Shown: positions 17,633 to 27,145 of the stretch, in pieces
How the letters are laid out: every line of letters starts with the position of its first letter
How positions within the stretch are numbered: position 1 is the stretch's first letter
From: Falsigemmobacter intermedius
GTDB lineage: Bacteria > Pseudomonadota > Alphaproteobacteria > Rhodobacterales > Rhodobacteraceae
Assembly (NCBI RefSeq): GCF_004054105.1
Contig: NZ_SBLC01000004.1
Location: forward strand, 138,873-202,872
Reading direction: 5' to 3'
Length of the DNA: 64,000 nt
Made by a program: the position numbers and the translations under genes
The notes under the pieces: model-generated
The model's database searches: none
What the model was told of the DNA's origin: nothing
The model's input: the letters and a program-made list of their open reading frames with translations, nothing else

Positions 17633-17686
17633 TGCTAGGAGGCCTGCCACAGTCGGGCAAGTGAAACTTTTGTGTCAGAGGGACGG

Positions 17687-18400
17687 ATGGCACGGCAGAT
17701 CCTGTGGCGCTCAATCGCCGAGACGCTGTCCGGTGAAATCGCGGCCGGGCAATATCGCCCCGGTGACCGCCTGCCGACTGAGGCTGACCTCGCGGCGCGG
17801 TTTGGCGTCAACCGCCACACGGTGCGCCAGGCGCTGGCGGATCTGGTTGGAAAGGGTCTGGTGCGCACCCGGCGGGGGGCGGGGGCCTTTGTGGCCTCTA
17901 AGCCCACGGATTACCCGCTGAGCCTGCGGACCCGATTTCATCAGAATGTGCTGGCCTCCGGCCGCAGCCCCGCGCGTCGCTTCACGCGGCTGGAAACCCG
18001 CGCGGCGGATCTGCGCGAGGCTGAGGCGCTGGGGCTGATCCCCGGTGCGCAGGTCCATGTGGCCGAAGGGGTTTCGCTGATCGACGGGCAGCCCGTGGCA
18101 GTCTTTCGCTCGGTCTTTCCGGCGGAGCGGCTGCCGGGGCTTTGCGCCGAGATCACGGCCTGTCAGTCGGTGACGATGGCGCTTTCGGCCTGCGGGGTTG
18201 CCGATTACACCCGCCACTCGACCCGCATCACGGCGCGGATTGCCGAAGGGACCCTGGCGCTGGCGCTGCAGCTGCGGGAGGGGGCGGCGATCCTGCGGTC
18301 GGATGCGGTGAATGTGGATGCGGCGGGGCAGCCGGTGGAATTTGGCCGCACCTGGTTTGCCGGAGACCGCATCACCCTGACGCTCTCGCCCGAAAGCTGA
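17687..18400 (+). CDS. phnF: PhnF, GntR/HutC-family regulator of phosphonate genes
   Basis: 237 residues from ATG 17687 (MARQILWRSI; GAGGG five bases upstream); a GTG at 17672 would add five residues. Winged-helix DNA-binding domain at about 5-68 with the GntR pattern LPTEADLAARFGVNRHTVRQAL, then a UTRA effector domain (about 80-237) ending EFGRTWFAGDRITL, characteristic of PhnF. Divergent from phnG, so it probably represses phn until phosphate limitation or an inducer. Confidence 0.9.
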   Translation: MARQILWRSIAETLSGEIAAGQYRPGDRLPTEADLAARFGVNRHTVRQALADLVGKGLVRTRRGAGAFVASKPTDYPLSLRTRFHQNVLASGRSPARRFTRLETRAADLREAEALGLIPGAQVHVAEGVSLIDGQPVAVFRSVFPAERLPGLCAEITACQSVTMALSACGVADYTRHSTRITARIAEGTLALALQLREGAAILRSDAVNVDAAGQPVEFGRTWFAGDRITLTLSPES

Positions 18401-18424
18401 GGGCCGCCCCGAAGGGCGGCCCTC
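18399..18424. terminator. Shared terminator between phnF and aminotransferase
   Basis: GAGGGCCGCCC, a CGAA loop and GGGCGGCCCTC make an 11-bp stem starting at the phnF stop codon, between two convergent genes. There is little T-tract on either side, so efficiency is uncertain. Confidence 0.65.
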
Positions 18425-18429
18425 AGAGA

Positions 18430-19773
18430 TTACATTTTCGCCAGTGCACGCTCAAAGGCGTCGAAAAGCTCATCAATCTGGCCTTCGGTGATCACCAGCG
18501 GCGGGCAGAGCGCCAGAGTGTCGCCGATGGCGCGCGAGATCAGCCCCTCTTCCTGCAGGAGGCCCACAAGTTTCGCGCCGCGTGCGCCCACCGCGCCTTC
18601 CTGGGGCTTCAGCTCAAGGCAGCCGATCAGACCGACCGAGCGGGCGTCAAAGGCCAGCTCGTGCTGCCCAAGCTTTGCCAGACGGGCAGCGAATTTCGGG
18701 GCCAGCGCCCGGACATTGCCGACGAGGTCTTTCTCTTCGATGATCTTCAGGTTCTCGAGCGCCACGGCGGCGGCGACGGGGTGACCTGCGGCGGTGAATC
18801 CGTGACCAAAGGTGCCGATCTTTTGCGACTCATCCGCCAGCGGCTGATAGACCCGGTCGTTTACCAGAATGGCCGACATCGGCATATAAGACGAGGTCAG
18901 CTGTTTCGAGCAGACGAGAATATCCGGCTCCATCCCATAGGTGGTTGAGCCGAACATATTGCCGGTGCGCCCGAAGCCGCAGATCACCTCATCCGCGATC
19001 AGCAGGATGTCGTATTTCTTCAGCACGGCCTGAATGGCGGCCCAATAGCCTTCCGGCGGAATGATCACGCCACCGGCCCCCATCACCGGCTCACCGATGA
19101 AGGCGGCGACGGTTTCGGGGCCCTCTGCGAGGATCAGATCTTCGAGTTCCTTGGCCAAGCGGGCCACGAATTCTGCCTCAGACTCGCCCTCATTTGCGAA
19201 GGCTTTGTAATGCGGGCAGAGGGTGTGTTTCACCATCGGCAGCGGCAGATCAAACGAGCGGTGGTTGTTCGGCAGGCCCGTCAGGCTGGCCGATGCGATG
19301 GTCACACCGTGATAGCCCTTGATGCGGGCGATGATCTTTTTCTTCTCCGGCTGGCCCAGAGCGTTCGAGCGGTACCAGATCATCTTCATGGCCGTGTCAT
19401 TGGCCTCAGAGCCCGAATTGGTGAAATGCACTTTCGACATTTTCACCGGGGCCAGCTCCAGCAGCTTTTCGGCCAGGAGGGTGGCGGGCTCATGCCCTTT
19501 CTGGGTGAAGGTGTGGTAATAGGGCAGCTTCGCCATCTGCTTTGCTGCCGCATCGACCAGACGCGGCTCATTAAAGCCCACGGCCACCGACCAAAGACCC
19601 GCCATGCCCTCGATATAGCGTTTGCCGTTGGTGTCGAAGACATAGATCCCCTCACCGCGGTCGATCATCAGCGAGCCCTCAGCCTCGGCTTTGCGCTGGT
19701 TGGTATAGGGATGCAGATGGGCGGCAATATCGCGGGCTTCGAGCGAATTGGGGCGCGGGGACAGGTCAGACAC
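18430..19773 (-). CDS. Class III (omega) aminotransferase
   Basis: 447 residues from a GTG at 19773 with GAGG nine bases upstream. Fold-type I PLP enzyme: HFTNSGSEANDTAMK near residue 116, KGYHGVTIAS, the PLP Asp in LLIADEVICGFGRTG, and the Schiff-base lysine in CSKQLTSSYMP. It belongs to the omega-amino acid:pyruvate transaminase group, which takes beta-alanine, taurine, putrescine or similar amines; the amine substrate cannot be read from sequence. Divergent from a 3-hydroxyacyl-CoA dehydrogenase-like gene, which could share its pathway. Confidence 0.88.
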   Translation of the reverse strand: MSDLSPRPNSLEARDIAAHLHPYTNQRKAEAEGSLMIDRGEGIYVFDTNGKRYIEGMAGLWSVAVGFNEPRLVDAAAKQMAKLPYYHTFTQKGHEPATLLAEKLLELAPVKMSKVHFTNSGSEANDTAMKMIWYRSNALGQPEKKKIIARIKGYHGVTIASASLTGLPNNHRSFDLPLPMVKHTLCPHYKAFANEGESEAEFVARLAKELEDLILAEGPETVAAFIGEPVMGAGGVIIPPEGYWAAIQAVLKKYDILLIADEVICGFGRTGNMFGSTTYGMEPDILVCSKQLTSSYMPMSAILVNDRVYQPLADESQKIGTFGHGFTAAGHPVAAAVALENLKIIEEKDLVGNVRALAPKFAARLAKLGQHELAFDARSVGLIGCLELKPQEGAVGARGAKLVGLLQEEGLISRAIGDTLALCPPLVITEGQIDELFDAFERALAKM

Positions 19774-19926
19774 GGTTATTACCTCAGATCAGATTGCGGC
19801 AGGGACAGGCAGCCCCTGCAGGGCTGCGGTGATTTGACGCGATCCTTTGCCATGCGTCCAGAGGAAAGGCTGGTTTTGCCGCTTTCGCCGTCCTAGCCTT
19901 AAGGCGGAGACCGAGGGGGGAAGAGG

Positions 19927-20853
19927 ATGGAATTTCACCGCATTGCCGTGCTGGGGGCCGGGGTGATCGGGGCAAGCTGGACGGCGCTTTTTGCGGCCTC
20001 CGGCCGGGAGGTGGTAGTGGCCGATCCGGGGGAGGGGGCGGAAGAAAAGCTTTACGGCTTTGTCGAAGCGGCCGCCTCGACCCTGCAGGCGCTGGGCTGG
20101 GAGAGGGCCGGGGATACGGGCCGGATCCGCTTTGTCACAAAGGCCGCTGAGGCCGCTGAAGGTGCTGACTTCATTCAGGAAAATGCGCCTGAGCGGCTGG
20201 AGGTGAAGCACAGACTTTTCGCAGAGATTTCGCCCGTGCTGAAGAAAGAGGCGATCCTTGCCTCGTCGTCGTCGGGGCTGAAACTCTCGGACATGGCGAA
20301 GGGTCTTCCGGATGCAGGCGGTCTGATCCTGGCGCATCCCTTCAATCCGCCGCATCTGATACCGCTGGTGGAACTGCTGGGCACGCAGGCGACCCGTGCA
20401 GGGGTGCTGGATCGGGCGGAGGCCTTTTACACCTCACTTGGCAAAACCTGTGTGCGGCTGAACCGCGAGGTGACGGGCCATATCGCGAACCGCCTGCAGG
20501 CGGCGGTCTTCCGCGAGGCGGTGCATCTGGCGCTGAGCGGCGTTGCGGATTTCGCGGAGATTGAGAAGGCCATGACCGCCGGGCCGGGGCTGCGCTGGTC
20601 GGTCATGGGGCCTTCGACGCTTTTTCACCTGGGCGGCGGTGCGGCGGGGATGGAGGGGTTTTTGAAGCATCTGGGCGATCCGATGCAAAGCTGGTGGGAG
20701 GATCTGGGCCGCCCGGATCTGACGCCGGAGGTGCGGGCTCAGATTGCAAAGGGGGTCAGCGCGATGCTTGCAGGACAGTCCCTCACAGACCTCGCCGCAG
20801 AGCGTGATGCGGCGATTCTGGCGGCGCTGACGGGCGGGCGCTTGCCGCGGTAA
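19927..20853 (+). CDS. 3-hydroxyacyl-CoA/L-carnitine dehydrogenase-like oxidoreductase
   Basis: 308 residues. N-terminal Rossmann domain with GAGVIGASW (10-18), then IQENAPERLEVKH, the catalytic His in LAHPFNPPHLIPLVE, and the C-terminal helical domain with GHIANRLQAAVFREA. The region PGLRWSVMGPSTLFHLGGG resembles L-carnitine dehydrogenase and lambda-crystallin-type enzymes more than beta-oxidation enzymes. It lacks the thioesterase domain often fused to carnitine dehydrogenases. A 3-hydroxy acid or carnitine-like substrate is likely; exact substrate open. Confidence 0.8.
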   Translation: MEFHRIAVLGAGVIGASWTALFAASGREVVVADPGEGAEEKLYGFVEAAASTLQALGWERAGDTGRIRFVTKAAEAAEGADFIQENAPERLEVKHRLFAEISPVLKKEAILASSSSGLKLSDMAKGLPDAGGLILAHPFNPPHLIPLVELLGTQATRAGVLDRAEAFYTSLGKTCVRLNREVTGHIANRLQAAVFREAVHLALSGVADFAEIEKAMTAGPGLRWSVMGPSTLFHLGGGAAGMEGFLKHLGDPMQSWWEDLGRPDLTPEVRAQIAKGVSAMLAGQSLTDLAAERDAAILAALTGGRLPR

Positions 20854-20900
20854 AGGCTTTCGTGGCAAAGCACGCGCAGAAAATCCTGCCGGGGGTCACC

Positions 20901-21818
20901 ATGCGCCGCAGCCTGCTGCCCGATCTCTCCGCCCTTCAGACCTTTGAATGCGCTGCACGGCATGAGAATTTCTCTCGTGCCGCCGAAGAGCTGAACCTGA
21001 CGCAAAGTGCCGTCAGCCGTCAGATCCGCGATTTCGAGGATCGCATCGGCCACCGTCTCTTTGAGCGCGTGCGCCAGCGCGTGGTGTTGAGCGAGGCGGG
21101 TGAGCGGCTGCTGCCCCAGGTGCGCCGTCTTTTGCGCAATGCGGAAGATATGATGACCGGGGCGCTGTCGCTCTCGCCGGAGCAGCAGTTGCTGCGGGTG
21201 GGGGTGCTTCCGACTTTTGGCGCGCGCTGGCTGGTGCCGCGGCTGGCGGATTTCACCGCCACGCATCCCGGACTTTCCCTGGCGCTGGAGACCCGCGACG
21301 GTCCGTTTAACTTTGCGGAAACTTCGCTGGATCTGGCGATCCACTATGGCCAGGGCATCTGGCCCGACGCGGTCGCGACCTATCTGTGCAATGAGGCCGT
21401 GGTGCCGGTCGTCTCGCGCGATTTCGCGGCGCGCCACCGCTTTGAAGAGCCTCAGGACCTGACCGGGCTGCCGCTTTTGCACATGTCGGGGCGGCCCTCG
21501 CTCTGGCCGGACTGGTTTGCTGCGCGGGGTCTGCCTGATCAATCGGCCTGGGCAGGGATGCGCTTTGATCAGTTCGCGCTGATCATCTCGGCGGTCAGTG
21601 CGGGGCTCGGCGTGGCGCTTCTTCCGTCCTATCTCATTGAACGCGAGATTGCGGCCGGGGATCTGGTGGCCCTGGAAGTGGCCCCGACCGTGACCGAGAA
21701 CAGCTACTACGTGGTGATTCCCGAGGGGCGTCAGACCAATCCGGCTGCTCTGGCGCTGCAATCCTGGCTTCTGTCACAGGTGCGCCCGCAATCCCGCAGA
21801 GAATTGCTGAAAATTTAG
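20901..21818 (+). CDS. LysR-family regulator, GcvA type
   Basis: 305 residues from ATG 20901 (MRRSLLPDLSALQTFECAARH) with GGGGG ahead; a GTG 39 bases earlier is possible. Winged HTH at about 8-65 (FSRAAEELNLTQSAVSRQI), then a type-2 periplasmic-binding effector domain. LPDLSALQTFE plus LSxxPSL-type features place it with GcvA-like regulators. It follows the dehydrogenase gene by 47 bases on the same strand and may regulate that gene and the divergent aminotransferase. The effector is unknown. Confidence 0.85.
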   Translation: MRRSLLPDLSALQTFECAARHENFSRAAEELNLTQSAVSRQIRDFEDRIGHRLFERVRQRVVLSEAGERLLPQVRRLLRNAEDMMTGALSLSPEQQLLRVGVLPTFGARWLVPRLADFTATHPGLSLALETRDGPFNFAETSLDLAIHYGQGIWPDAVATYLCNEAVVPVVSRDFAARHRFEEPQDLTGLPLLHMSGRPSLWPDWFAARGLPDQSAWAGMRFDQFALIISAVSAGLGVALLPSYLIEREIAAGDLVALEVAPTVTENSYYVVIPEGRQTNPAALALQSWLLSQVRPQSRRELLKI

Positions 21819-21903
21819 GCAACCTGGCCTGCGCCGCCTTTCCTTCCTCACATCTTTGCGCGTGATGGTGCGGGGGCGATCTCTGCGCGTTGACTTTTGA
21901 GAA

Positions 21904-21923
21904 TGATTTGCATTTGCATATCA
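21904..21923. promoter_or_regulatory. Palindromic metalloregulator site ahead of sitA
   Basis: The sequence follows TGATnTGCAnnTGCAnATCA, complementary at 16 of 20 positions, and lies 22 bases before the sitA ATG. It has the size and A+T-rich character of Fur/Mur or MntR operators. Metal-dependent repression of sitABCD is inferred; which regulator binds cannot be told. Confidence 0.65.
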
Positions 21924-21945
21924 TCAGGGAAACGGAGAACTATAA

Positions 21946-22845
21946 ATGATGCTGAAAACCTGTGTGCTGGCCGGAGCTTTGACCCTTGCCGCCGTGCTGC
22001 CGGGCGCTGCCCAGGCAGAAAAGATGAAGGTCGTCACGACGTTCACGGTGATCGCGGATATGGCGCGTCAGGTCGCGGGGGATGCGGCTGAGGTGGTTTC
22101 CGTCACCCGCCCGGGTGCTGAAATCCATGGCTATGAGCCGACGCCGCGCGATATTGTGGGGGCGCATGGGGCCGATCTGATCCTGTGGAATGGTATGGGG
22201 CTGGAGCTTTGGTTTGAGCAGTTCCTGCGCAATCTGGGCGATGTGCCTTCGGTCACCGTCAGCGAAGGGATTGAGCCGATCGCCATTTCTTCGGGTTCCT
22301 ATAGCGGCAAGCCCAATCCCCATGCCTGGATGGGTCTTGAGAACGCTTTGATCTATATAGATAATATCGAACGCGCCTTCTCGGAGAAGGACCCGGCGAA
22401 TGCAGCGACCTATCAAAGCAATGCTGCCGCTTACAAAGAGCAGCTGAAAGAGGCCATCGGCCCGCTGCGTGAGCGCATCGCTGCGCTGCCCGAAGAGCGG
22501 CGCTGGCTCGTCAGCTGTGAAGGGGCTTTCAGCTATCTGGCCCGCGACTTCGGTCTGAAAGAGCTTTATCTCTGGCCGATCAATGCCGATCAGACCGGCA
22601 CGCCGCAGCAGGTGAAGGCGGTGATTGACGGAGTGCGCGCCAACAATATCCCGGCGGTCTTTTGTGAAAGCACCGTAAGCTCTGCCCCGGCCGAGCAGGT
22701 GGCCCGGGAAACCGGCGCGGTTTACGGGGGCGCGCTTTACGTCGACAGCATTTCCGAAGCAGACGGCCCGGTGCCGGGCTATCTGGATCTTTTGCAGGTC
22801 ACCGCACGGACCATTGCAGATGGTCTGGCACCTGCCGCAGAGTAA
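21946..22845 (+). CDS. sitA: SitA, Mn/Fe ABC transporter substrate-binding protein
   Basis: 299 residues with a signal peptide (cleavage probably after AQA, residue 24). Cluster A-I (ZnuA/PsaA/SitA) binding protein: the metal ligands His61 ([11 protein letters not shown]), His126 (NPHAWMG), Glu192 (SCEGAFSYL) and Asp267 are all visible. The His-His-Glu-Asp set and the absence of a His-rich loop favour manganese or ferrous iron over zinc. First gene of sitABCD, behind a palindromic operator. Confidence 0.92.
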   Translation: MMLKTCVLAGALTLAAVLPGAAQAEKMKVVTTFTVIADMARQVAGDAAEVVSVTRPGAEIHGYEPTPRDIVGAHGADLILWNGMGLELWFEQFLRNLGDVPSVTVSEGIEPIAISSGSYSGKPNPHAWMGLENALIYIDNIERAFSEKDPANAATYQSNAAAYKEQLKEAIGPLRERIAALPEERRWLVSCEGAFSYLARDFGLKELYLWPINADQTGTPQQVKAVIDGVRANNIPAVFCESTVSSAPAEQVARETGAVYGGALYVDSISEADGPVPGYLDLLQVTARTIADGLAPAAE

Positions 22846-22886
22846 GCAGAACCGGATGTCCGGCTGAGCCAGCGAATGAAAAGACC

Positions 22887-23786
22887 ATGAGACAGACGAC
22901 AGCCGCCCAGAGCGACGATCCATCAGACGGCAGTGGCATTCTCGCGGAAGGGGTGACAGTTACCTATCGCAACGGGCTGACGGCCCTGCGCAATGCGAGT
23001 TTCCGCATCCCCAAAGGCACGGTCACCGCGCTGGTGGGGGTGAACGGGGCCGGGAAATCGACGCTCTTTAAGTCGATCATGGGCTTTGTTCCGCTGGCGA
23101 AGGGAGAGATCCGCCTGCTTGGCCTGACGGTGCGGGAGGCTTTGCGCAAAAACCTTGTCGCCTATGTCCCCCAGTCTGAGGAGGTCGACTGGACCTTCCC
23201 GGTGCTGGTTGAAGATGTGGTGATGATGGGCCGCTATGGGCACATGGGCTTTTTGCGCCGACCCAAAGCCGCCGACCATGAGGCGGTGACCGCGGCGCTC
23301 GCGCGGGTCAATATGCTCGACTATCGCCACCGCCAGATCGGTGAGCTGTCGGGCGGGCAGAAGAAGCGGGTCTTTCTGGCCCGGGCGCTGGCGCAGAACG
23401 GCCAGGTGATCCTGCTTGATGAGCCGTTCACCGGCGTTGATGTCGGCACCGAAGAGCAGATCATCCGGCTTTTGCGCGAATTGCGCGACGAGGGGCGGGT
23501 GATGCTGGTCTCGACCCATAATCTCGGCTCGGTGCCCGAATTTTGCGACCGTGTGGTTCTGGTCAAGGGGACGGTGCTGGCCTATGGCCCGACTGCCACG
23601 ACCTTTACCCATGACAATCTGGAAACCGCTTTTGGCGGTGTGCTGCGCCGCATGACGCTGAGCGGGGCGGATCTTCATGATGACGATGACCCGCGCCATG
23701 TCTCGATCCTTTCCGATGATGAGCGTCCGCTGGTGCAATATGGCCATCAGACCCGCACGACGGGGCAGAGCGGGGAGGCGCCATGA
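22887..23786 (+). CDS. sitB: SitB, Mn/Fe ABC transporter ATPase
   Basis: 299 residues, ABC ATPase with Walker [10 protein letters not shown] (about 49-57), Q-loop [10 protein letters not shown], signature [15 protein letters not shown] and Walker [13 protein letters not shown]. The C-terminal tail is long and acidic (DDDDPRHV), as in other SitB proteins of this group. It powers metal import with SitC and SitD. The stop overlaps the sitC ATG (ATGA). Confidence 0.92.
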   Translation: MRQTTAAQSDDPSDGSGILAEGVTVTYRNGLTALRNASFRIPKGTVTALVGVNGAGKSTLFKSIMGFVPLAKGEIRLLGLTVREALRKNLVAYVPQSEEVDWTFPVLVEDVVMMGRYGHMGFLRRPKAADHEAVTAALARVNMLDYRHRQIGELSGGQKKRVFLARALAQNGQVILLDEPFTGVDVGTEEQIIRLLRELRDEGRVMLVSTHNLGSVPEFCDRVVLVKGTVLAYGPTATTFTHDNLETAFGGVLRRMTLSGADLHDDDDPRHVSILSDDERPLVQYGHQTRTTGQSGEAP

Positions 23787-24646
23787 GCCTGCTGCTCGAG
23801 CCATTCACCTATGGCTATATGCTGAACGCAATGTGGGTTTCGGCGCTCGTCGGCGGCGTTTGTGCCTTTCTCTCGGCCTATCTGATGCTCAAGGGCTGGT
23901 CGCTGATCGGTGATGCGCTGTCGCATTCGGTCGTTCCGGGGGTAGCGGGGGCCTATATGTTGGGCCTGCCTTTCGCGCTGGGGGCCTTTCTCTCGGGCGG
24001 GCTGGCGGCGCTGGCGATGCTGGTGCTTTCAGACCGCAGCGGGCTGAAGTCGGATGTGATCATCGGGCTGATCTTCAGCGCCTTCTTCGGGCTGGGGCTT
24101 TTCATGATCTCGGTCTCGCCGGTCTCTGTTTCGGTGCAGACGATCACCATGGGCAATATCCTGGCGATCAGCCCGGGCGACACGCTGCAGCTGGTGATCA
24201 TCGCCGGGGTCTCGCTGCTGATCCTGGCGCTGAAGTGGAAAGACCTGATGGTGGTCTTTTTTGATGAAAGCCATGCGCGCTCGATCGGGCTGCGGCCGGG
24301 GCTGATGAAGGGGATCTTCTTCACGCTGCTTTCAGCCTGTGTGGTGGCGGCGATGCAGACGGTCGGGGCCTTTCTGGTCATTGCCCTGGTCGTCACGCCG
24401 GGGGCGACGGCTTACCTTCTGACCGACCGCTTCTCGCAGCTGATTCTTCTGTCAGTCGCCATCGGCACGCTGAGCTGCTTTATCGGGGCTTACTTAAGTT
24501 ACTTTCTGAACGGGGCGACGGGCGGGATTATCGTCTGCCTGCAAACGCTTGTCTTCCTGACCGCCTTCTTCTTTGCGCCCAAACACGGACATCTGGCGCT
24601 GAAACGCAAAGCGGCTGAGGCCCTGCGGGCGGAGGCGGGCGTATGA
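23783..24646 (+). CDS. sitC: SitC, Mn/Fe ABC transporter permease
   Basis: 287-residue integral membrane protein with about eight helices and the family segment [21 protein letters not shown] near residue 35. It forms the import channel together with SitD; two different permeases are the mark of Sit systems, while Znu has one. Overlaps sitB and sitD by four bases each. Confidence 0.92.
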   Translation: MSLLLEPFTYGYMLNAMWVSALVGGVCAFLSAYLMLKGWSLIGDALSHSVVPGVAGAYMLGLPFALGAFLSGGLAALAMLVLSDRSGLKSDVIIGLIFSAFFGLGLFMISVSPVSVSVQTITMGNILAISPGDTLQLVIIAGVSLLILALKWKDLMVVFFDESHARSIGLRPGLMKGIFFTLLSACVVAAMQTVGAFLVIALVVTPGATAYLLTDRFSQLILLSVAIGTLSCFIGAYLSYFLNGATGGIIVCLQTLVFLTAFFFAPKHGHLALKRKAAEALRAEAGV

Positions 24647-25476
24647 TTGAGACGCTGAGCTTTCCCTTCGTTTTCCCCTTCATGCAGAACGCTTTTTACG
24701 TGGCGCTGATCCTGAGCGTGCCTGCGGGGCTGTTGTCGTGTTTCCTCGTGCTGAAGGGCTGGGCGCTGATGGGGGATGCGGTCTCTCATGCGGTGCTGCC
24801 GGGCATCGTTCTGGCCTGGGTGGCGGGGGTGCCGCTGATCCTTGGGGCTTTTCTGGCGGGGATGCTGACCACGCTCTCGACCGGATGGCTGGCGGGCAAC
24901 AGCCGGGTGCGGCAGGATACCGTGATGGGGGTGGTCTTTTCGGGCATGTTCGGCGCCGGGATCGTGCTGCATACGGCCATCGGCTCGGGGCTGCATCTCG
25001 ATCACATCCTCTTTGGCAATATCCTTGGCATCGGGCCGGAAGATCTGCGCACCTCAGCGCTGATCGCGCTGCCGGTGGGGATTTTTCTGGTGCTGAAGTG
25101 GAAGGACCTGATGTTGCAGGCCTTTGATACGGTGCAGGCGAAAGCATCAGGGCTGAACACAGGGCTTTTGCACTATGGGCTTCTGACCGCGCTGTCGCTG
25201 ATGGTGGTGGCCACACTGTCGGCCACCGGGCTGATCCTGGCGGTAGGGCTGCTGATCGCACCCGGGGCGATTGCTTTTCTGCTGGTGCGCAGCTTCGGGA
25301 AGATGCTGGTGGTGGCCTCCGCCGCCTCGCTTTTGTCGATGTGCGGCGGGATCTACCTCAGCTTCTTCCTCGATTCGGCCCCGGGGGCGACGATCATTCT
25401 GGTGCTGACCGCGCTGTTTCTGCTGGCCTTCGCCTGGCGGCGGCTGCAGATCGCGCGGGTGACGGCTCAGCCCTGA
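24643..25476 (+). CDS. sitD: SitD, Mn/Fe ABC transporter permease
   Basis: 277-residue membrane protein paralogous to SitC (GWALMGDAVSHAVLPGIVLAW near residue 33; DLMLQAFDTVQAKASGL in the cytoplasmic loop). Completes sitABCD. Its 3' end overlaps the convergent SMP-30-like gene by ten bases, with no room for a separate terminator. Confidence 0.92.
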   Translation: MIETLSFPFVFPFMQNAFYVALILSVPAGLLSCFLVLKGWALMGDAVSHAVLPGIVLAWVAGVPLILGAFLAGMLTTLSTGWLAGNSRVRQDTVMGVVFSGMFGAGIVLHTAIGSGLHLDHILFGNILGIGPEDLRTSALIALPVGIFLVLKWKDLMLQAFDTVQAKASGLNTGLLHYGLLTALSLMVVATLSATGLILAVGLLIAPGAIAFLLVRSFGKMLVVASAASLLSMCGGIYLSFFLDSAPGATIILVLTALFLLAFAWRRLQIARVTAQP

Positions 25477-26336
25477 TACCAGTCCATCGGCACGCCGCGA
25501 CGGCCATGGCCGGTGATTTTCAGCACGGCCCCGTCGAGAGGGCCGTCTGCCTTCAGCCGCCCGCTGTCGGAAATGGTGGTGAGGTAAATCTCGCTCAGAT
25601 CCGGCCCGCCAAAGCAGAGGGCGGCGGCATGTTTCACCGGCACATCAATGCGCTGCGTCACCTGACCCTGCGGATCGAGCCGCACGATCGCCGATCCGGT
25701 GACCAGCGCGGTCCAGAAGCCGCCTTCATCATCCAGACAGCAGCCGTCGGGCGGTGAATTGAGGGCTGTGAAATCGGCATAAAGCTGTGCCGGGCCAAGG
25801 GTGCCATCGGGCAGAAACTCATAGCTGTCGGCGCGGCGTGCGGTGCTGTCACAGATGGTGAAAAGCCCGCTCGCCGGATGGATCAGCGGCCCGTTGGCCA
25901 CCCCGAGAGCCGGGCCAATGCGGGTGAAACGGTGATCCGTCCCAAGCCGATAGAGACCGCCGAGCGGCGCCTCGCCCGGCTCGCGCAGCGTATGCATGGT
26001 GCCAAGAATGAAACTGCCATCCGGCATGGCTGCGCCGTCATTGAGCCGCATATTGGGGTGATGCACCTCAAGGCGGCCCACCACATGGCGGCTGCCATCG
26101 GGATCGATCAGAATCACCTCATCGCGCAGAGCGACGACCAGACCGCCGCCCTGGCGCAGCGCGAAAGACCCGGCCGGAGCGGGCACTTCGGCCTGCAGGC
26201 TTGCCTCACCCTGCGAATCAAGGGTGACAATCAGCCCTTTGCGGCAGTCCATCAGCCACAGCTTTTCCCCGTCCCAGAGCGGGCATTCGCCCAGGTCGGT
26301 GTGAAAACGCCCGAAGCGCTCAATTTTCAGCGGCAC
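25467..26336 (-). CDS. SMP-30/gluconolactonase/LRE-like lactonase
   Basis: 289 residues, six-bladed beta-propeller of the SMP-30 family: GECPLWD with the metal Glu near residue 17, MRLNDGAAMPDG (metal Asn) and PPDGCCLDDEGGFW (metal/catalytic Asp near residue 195). Such enzymes hydrolyse sugar acid or other lactones with a divalent metal. It neighbours the catabolic region but is transcribed away from the TetR gene; substrate unknown. Confidence 0.82.
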   Translation of the reverse strand: MPLKIERFGRFHTDLGECPLWDGEKLWLMDCRKGLIVTLDSQGEASLQAEVPAPAGSFALRQGGGLVVALRDEVILIDPDGSRHVVGRLEVHHPNMRLNDGAAMPDGSFILGTMHTLREPGEAPLGGLYRLGTDHRFTRIGPALGVANGPLIHPASGLFTICDSTARRADSYEFLPDGTLGPAQLYADFTALNSPPDGCCLDDEGGFWTALVTGSAIVRLDPQGQVTQRIDVPVKHAAALCFGGPDLSEIYLTTISDSGRLKADGPLDGAVLKITGHGRRGVPMDWYQG

Positions 26337-26404
26337 GACGGTCCCCTCCGGCAGTTGTTCAAACCCTGAGCCTCCCTTAAAGCAGCGAAGGAGGAGCCGC
26401 CAGC

Positions 26405-27013
26405 ATGAGGGGGAAAATGCGGGAACCAGCTGCAGACAAGGTCACAGCCATTCTTGAGACCGCCGCAGAGCTTTTCGCCTCAAAAGGCTATGAAGCCACG
26501 TCGATGCGCGACATCGCCCAGGGGGCTGGCGTCTCTAAGTCCTTACTTTACCACCATTTTACCGACAAATATCAGATCTTCACCCGAATCACCTCGCAAT
26601 CCGGTCTCGGGCTGAATGAGGCGGTCGCCAGAGCGATTCCGAAAGAGGCCAGTGCCTCGGAGCAGCTTGAGATTTTCATGCGGACAACGGCGGATTTCTT
26701 TGAGGAGAACCGTCTGTCCTGGATCTCGGCCTCGCAGGAGTTCTGGACCTCGAATGAGGCGCAGATGTCTTTGCAGATGAAGCTGCGCCGCGATTCGTTT
26801 GAGACGATGTTGCGGCGGATCCTTGAAGAGGGGGTGAAGCGCGGCGAGTTTCAGATCAGCGATGTGCGCCTTGCAGGGCGGATGATTCTGTCATCGCTGA
26901 ACTGGATGTATCGCTGGTATAATCCGGCAGGCAGCCGCGCTGCGCGCGATATTGCGGGGGAATATTACCGCATGATCGCCTTTGGCATCACGCCGCGCGG
27001 GGAGCAGGGCTGA
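26405..27013 (+). CDS. TetR/AcrR-family transcriptional regulator
   Basis: 202 residues; GGAGGAG eight bases before ATG 26405. HTH domain at about 12-58 (GYEATSMRDIAQGAGVSKSLLYHHFTDKYQIF), then a ligand-binding domain with LSWISASQEFWTSNEAQ. The nearest palindromes of TetR type are in the tctC - enoyl-CoA hydratase gap about 1.1-1.4 kb away, so it may be the repressor of the catabolic genes. Fatty-acyl-CoA or aromatic acyl-CoA ligands are common for this type; unproven here. Confidence 0.85.
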   Translation: MRGKMREPAADKVTAILETAAELFASKGYEATSMRDIAQGAGVSKSLLYHHFTDKYQIFTRITSQSGLGLNEAVARAIPKEASASEQLEIFMRTTADFFEENRLSWISASQEFWTSNEAQMSLQMKLRRDSFETMLRRILEEGVKRGEFQISDVRLAGRMILSSLNWMYRWYNPAGSRAARDIAGEYYRMIAFGITPRGEQG

Positions 27014-27079
27014 GCCGGGAAGGGCCGGGAGACGCTGTCGGGCGCTTTACGTGGGGGTACGGCGCTTTCGGGCAACCCC

Positions 27080-27133
27080 GGGGAGGGCTGCCTGCCCTCC
27101 CCGGACCCCGCCCGGGAGTATTTTTAAAAGCCA
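27080..27133. repeat. Dispersed terminator-like repeat, copy 1
   Basis: A 54-base element with GGGGAGGGC / GCCCTCCCC (9-bp stem), a second short C/G hairpin and a final TATTTTTAAAA. A near copy (about five differences) lies at 60975-61028. Both sit between convergent genes (here TetR and tctC), so it probably ends transcription from both sides. Confidence 0.8.
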
Positions 27134-27145
27134 AACTGGCCGGAG

